Shown here: piece by piece, positions 6,201-7,670 of the stretch | Numbering within the stretch: the first letter of the stretch is position 1 | Layout of the letters: every line of letters begins with the position of its first letter | Source of the DNA: CAIUVD01 sp044338255 | Lineage (GTDB): Bacteria; Planctomycetota; UBA11346 | Reading direction: 5' to 3' | NCBI GenBank assembly: GCA_044338255.1 | Contig: JBIILZ010000151.1 | Coordinates: 1-7,670, forward strand | Length of the DNA stretch: 7,670 nt | Translations under genes and position numbers: made by a program | Notes under the pieces: generated by a model | Databases searched by the model: none | The model's input: the letters and a program-made list of their open reading frames with translations, nothing else | What the model was told of the DNA's origin: nothing

Positions 6201-7413
6201 GGTGCCGATGCCGCTGGTGATCGAGTCCGTACCGGTGGGCGCGACGGTGTCGATCGGAGGTAAGGTGATCGGTCGTACCCCCATGGTCACCACCTGGAAG
6301 CCGTCCTATCCCGGACAGGATGGCGATGTCGGCGAGCTCGTCATTGCCGCCCCGGGCTGGAATCCCGTTGCCGTGCACCTCCGCGATGCCGGCCGGGAAT
6401 GGAAGCTGAGCCGCAATCTTTCGCGCCAGTTCGTGTGGCAACTGGCCCTCGGTAAATCGATCAGTGCCGCCTATGTCATGCAGAATGGCTCGGTGCTGAT
6501 GCTCGCAGGCGACACCCTGGCGAGCGTCGATCTCGATGGGGCTGTACGCTGGCGGCACGGCATGGGTTCCGATGACGCCGCTGGCGGGCGCACCCGCCTG
6601 CCCTACGCACCGGCGGAATTCCCCGATGGCCGGCTCGCCTTCGGCCTTCCCAACAAGGATGTCGCGATCATCGATGCTCGTGGCAATCCCCTGGGCACGA
6701 TGCCGACGCAAGGCGAAGTCCGCAGTCGGCCCCTGGTCTACGCCAATGACGTGTTCGGCGCCGATACCCGCTTGGCGGTGGCTGCCGATGGCATCTTTGC
6801 CGGTGCCGTGGGCGCTGCTCCGCAGCGCATTCCATTGGCGGCGTCGGCGGTCGCTGGCCCGCTCGCCCTCGACAAGGATTTCGACAAGGTCCTCATCGTC
6901 GGCACCGTCGCCGGCCATCTCCTGGGGATTCAGGAACAGTCCAAGAAGATCCTCTGGGACATCGATCTGCAGGCTTCGGACATCAGTCAGCTGCTGCCGC
7001 TGTCGGACAATCTCATCGTCACCATCCTCGATGGCAGCAAGCTCGTCGCCATCCAAGTACGGCCTGAAATGGCCGCGGTCTCGTGGTCGCAGCAGCTGAA
7101 GGCCCCGGCGGTGGGCGAGCCGGCGATCACCAGTAGCGGGATCGTCGTTGCCGCCGGCTTGGCGGTGATGCGTTATGGCCGTGACGGGACGACGGCGGTG
7201 CCCTGGGTCCTGCCGTCGCCCGCCACCAGCGCGGTGTCGGCCTACGGCGACGTGGTGGCAGTCGGCACCCAAGGCGGGACCTTGCATGTCTTCAAAGGCG
7301 AACGTCCGCTGTGGGTTACCCCATGCGCTCAGACGATCACCGCCGTGGCGGTGGGCAAGAATCGCATCATTGTCGGTCTCGCCGATGGCAGCGTGCTGGC
7401 CTTCACGCCCTAG
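3217..7413 (+). CDS. Giant DUF4388-TPR-zinc ribbon-TM-PEGA-propeller protein
   Basis: A 1398-aa multi-domain protein; its specific function is unknown. Residues 1-~60 are a DUF4388/PATAN domain (NLRTLSLPEVVQTLARIQATGILRL, then FNQGTIIGVAF). Helical companion regions (~85-240) typical of DUF4388 proteins follow. TPR-like repeats lie at about 255-400. Four CxxC pairs (412/415, 426/429, 437/440, 451/454) form a double zinc ribbon. A low-complexity linker (455-535) and another TPR-like unit (536-625) lead to one membrane segment (about 646-665), preceded by basic RDQRK. A long helical/coiled-coil region (670-985), a PEGA domain (998-1058; ESVPVGATVSIGGKVIGRTP) and a PQQ/WD-like beta-propeller of about six or seven blades (1070-1398) follow. 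By the positive-inside rule residues 1-645 are cytosolic and the rest periplasmic. PEGA and propeller domains usually bind surface or envelope partners, and DUF4388 is found in signalling proteins, so a trans-envelope sensor or scaffold is a reasonable inference. The start is the first ATG after an in-frame TAA at 3205-3207. The stop TAG lies in the target duplication of the adjoining mobile element. Confidence 0.93.
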   Translation: MGFAGNLRTLSLPEVVQTLARIQATGILRLAADEGHREVVFNQGTIIGVAFSSGAERQALLQRMIMQNTLDATAAATISATGSETQVVQSLIEQGLVTDEDVNEARQRQAEEELISLCTWEAADFVFHDASPDEPEATELVKKFSSLGLTINSSSLLMEAARRIDEWSHLKECLPDGQIVLGVANGQDEALGKAALEYPGVAVVPLVDAMRTIDDIVQGAVVTRLEVYQVLADLLEKKIICQLSREDLIAHADFWKEQHNNQLAARLYRRALVLFPADRETQIKLGACLEYIGDQDEAAQCYGQLARGCLDEGDPGRASEFSRHAVSLRPQDPKLRQILARCHFMRGDELAASSELKEVVKIYLELGQLEDARGTCLKVLEINRGDDFARRELARIFSRVENDQQSEDVVVCVQCATVNHREASSCTSCKASLQLTCLSCGRVVAVSDRLCIFCGSQPHAGRAMRHSGGSPTTSRIINRSATRRPASALVAAVQVNEEQPVVGGSGPRIAVREGAAPEAAPAAESASGTSSGAERWRVELDKHVGAARANEEAGNIDQALQSWREVSKLQPDNPQILAHIKDLEVEVNQLAVEQNIDIGHRLSRTRHPWQAAKAYRLALRLMRSDDPRVPPVSEVLARAERDQRKIGLVYGVAAVVLLACAGLAGRPYYQINRFEKARNEVEARITALASQSAEQAGGEMTALDEALVQLATDAERIRGAFGKQAQRDQVELRSLLYTTRAGIAARSLDVIDKLLQARNVTEAERLLTQHQNSFGIDFEPQRVQVAKDQLANLKRLMRVQEDERKVAPQKMQAAKKQEEDHHLGSAIEVYRELAASSNLEIAGEAQSLVARLQPKEREFLEAWKAALALGSTELVRCDQALAALAADAREWGKEGEQVRLRQEVAQKLKAAEQAYAALPVNAAVAQLESFIATNPATQQTILAQNRLSALQARMQGRDRALAVFRQQMEARHYELAWQTGRDLVNGFGPLLQPGQVPMPLVIESVPVGATVSIGGKVIGRTPMVTTWKPSYPGQDGDVGELVIAAPGWNPVAVHLRDAGREWKLSRNLSRQFVWQLALGKSISAAYVMQNGSVLMLAGDTLASVDLDGAVRWRHGMGSDDAAGGRTRLPYAPAEFPDGRLAFGLPNKDVAIIDARGNPLGTMPTQGEVRSRPLVYANDVFGADTRLAVAADGIFAGAVGAAPQRIPLAASAVAGPLALDKDFDKVLIVGTVAGHLLGIQEQSKKILWDIDLQASDISQLLPLSDNLIVTILDGSKLVAIQVRPEMAAVSWSQQLKAPAVGEPAITSSGIVVAAGLAVMRYGRDGTTAVPWVLPSPATSAVSAYGDVVAVGTQGGTLHVFKGERPLWVTPCAQTITAVAVGKNRIIVGLADGSVLAFTP

Positions 7414-7577
7414 GAGTCTGTCGGGAATAGATTCGGTCGGCTGACTCGGCCTCGTACGGCAGCTCCGGCGTTGGCAAAACGGTCAGATAGCTTTCGCTAT
7501 CCGCCCGCCTCGCCGCCTTGGATCTGTCGCACGATCCCTTCGTCATCCTCGGTCATCTATTCCCGACAGACTCCTAG
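7410..7577. mobile_element. 160-bp foldback MITE with CTAG target duplications
   Basis: The element proper is 7414-7573. Its ends are 19-bp perfect terminal inverted repeats, GAGTCTGTCGGGAATAGAT at 7414-7432 and the reverse complement at 7555-7573. Both are flanked by CTAG (7410-7413, 7574-7577), which reads as a 4-bp target duplication. The centre is a GATAGC/GCTATC hairpin (7486-7501) lying exactly on the midpoint. The arms between also match partly (TCGTaCGgCAGcTCC on one arm against TCGTgCGaCAGaTCC on the other), so the whole element is an imperfect palindrome. No transposase is encoded. CTAG duplication and GA-starting ends recall IS5-family elements, which would have to supply transposase in trans; the family is an inference. 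Its transcript would fold into a long hairpin just after the 1398-aa gene and might act as a terminator. Confidence 0.8.
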
Positions 7578-7670
7578 GAGATGCCACGAGCGAATCAAGA
7601 CCCCGTGGGCGGGGATCAGTCCGTTGAATCCGGCCCCCTTGACCCCTGCGCGCGTCAGCCTGTCTTCACT
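7557..7670 (-). other. Ambiguous open frames at the right edge
   Basis: Two frames run open to the window end. On the minus strand 37 codons enter from the edge (…GVKGAGFNGLIPAHGVLIR…) and stop at TAG 7559-7557 inside the mobile element's terminal repeat; third-position GC is high. On the plus strand an ATG at 7581 opens 30 codons to the edge (MPRANQDPVGG…), but its only purine-rich site, GGAG, abuts the ATG and is too close to act as a Shine-Dalgarno sequence. The two overlap and at most one is real. The minus frame looks slightly more protein-like. Neither is recognised. Confidence 0.25.

Overview
The window is GC-rich chromosomal DNA, apart from the more AT-rich first ~230 bases. It suggests a Gram-negative bacterium with periplasmic-type domains (PEGA, PQQ-like propeller). 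A DUF4388 (PATAN) domain joined to TPRs, zinc ribbons, PEGA and a propeller is most like large modular proteins of Planctomycetota/PVC, Myxococcota or related lineages. That placement is a low-confidence inference, because the window has no decisive marker.

Layout. Bases 1-466 hold no protein gene that I can support. They carry several inverted repeats, a minus-strand intrinsic terminator (184-225), and two partial copies of the 3' half of a tRNA-Pro gene. Next come a very stable bidirectional terminator hairpin (419-469) and the intact minus-strand tRNA-Pro(CGG) gene (467-544, CCA encoded). A minus-strand gene group follows, in transcription order: a SAM-dependent methyltransferase (2513-3079), an FGGY/xylulokinase-like protein (913-2445), and an FtsB/DivIC-like septum initiator (615-908). 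The last two are 4 bp apart and almost certainly co-transcribed. The FGGY gene also has a plausible promoter of its own in the 67-bp gap after the methyltransferase.

A 137-bp divergent intergenic region, with a 13-bp tandem repeat and a good promoter, separates this group from one very large plus-strand gene (3217-7413, 1398 aa). That gene encodes a multi-domain protein predicted to cross the inner membrane once. A 160-bp transposase-less, foldback (MITE-like) element with 19-bp terminal inverted repeats and CTAG target duplications sits exactly on its stop codon. The last 93 bp contain only ambiguous open frames cut by the window edge.

Points of most interest: (1) the FGGY protein has lost its catalytic Asp (His241) and both phosphate-binding loops, so it looks like a pseudokinase coupled to a division gene; (2) the 1398-aa protein has an unusual one-chain architecture linking cytosol and periplasm; (3) tRNA-Pro 3' ends are scrambled as direct and inverted copies, one of which folds into an acceptor/T-arm minihelix; (4) promoter geometry predicts leaderless or nearly leaderless transcripts; (5) the MITE insertion preserves a stop codon.
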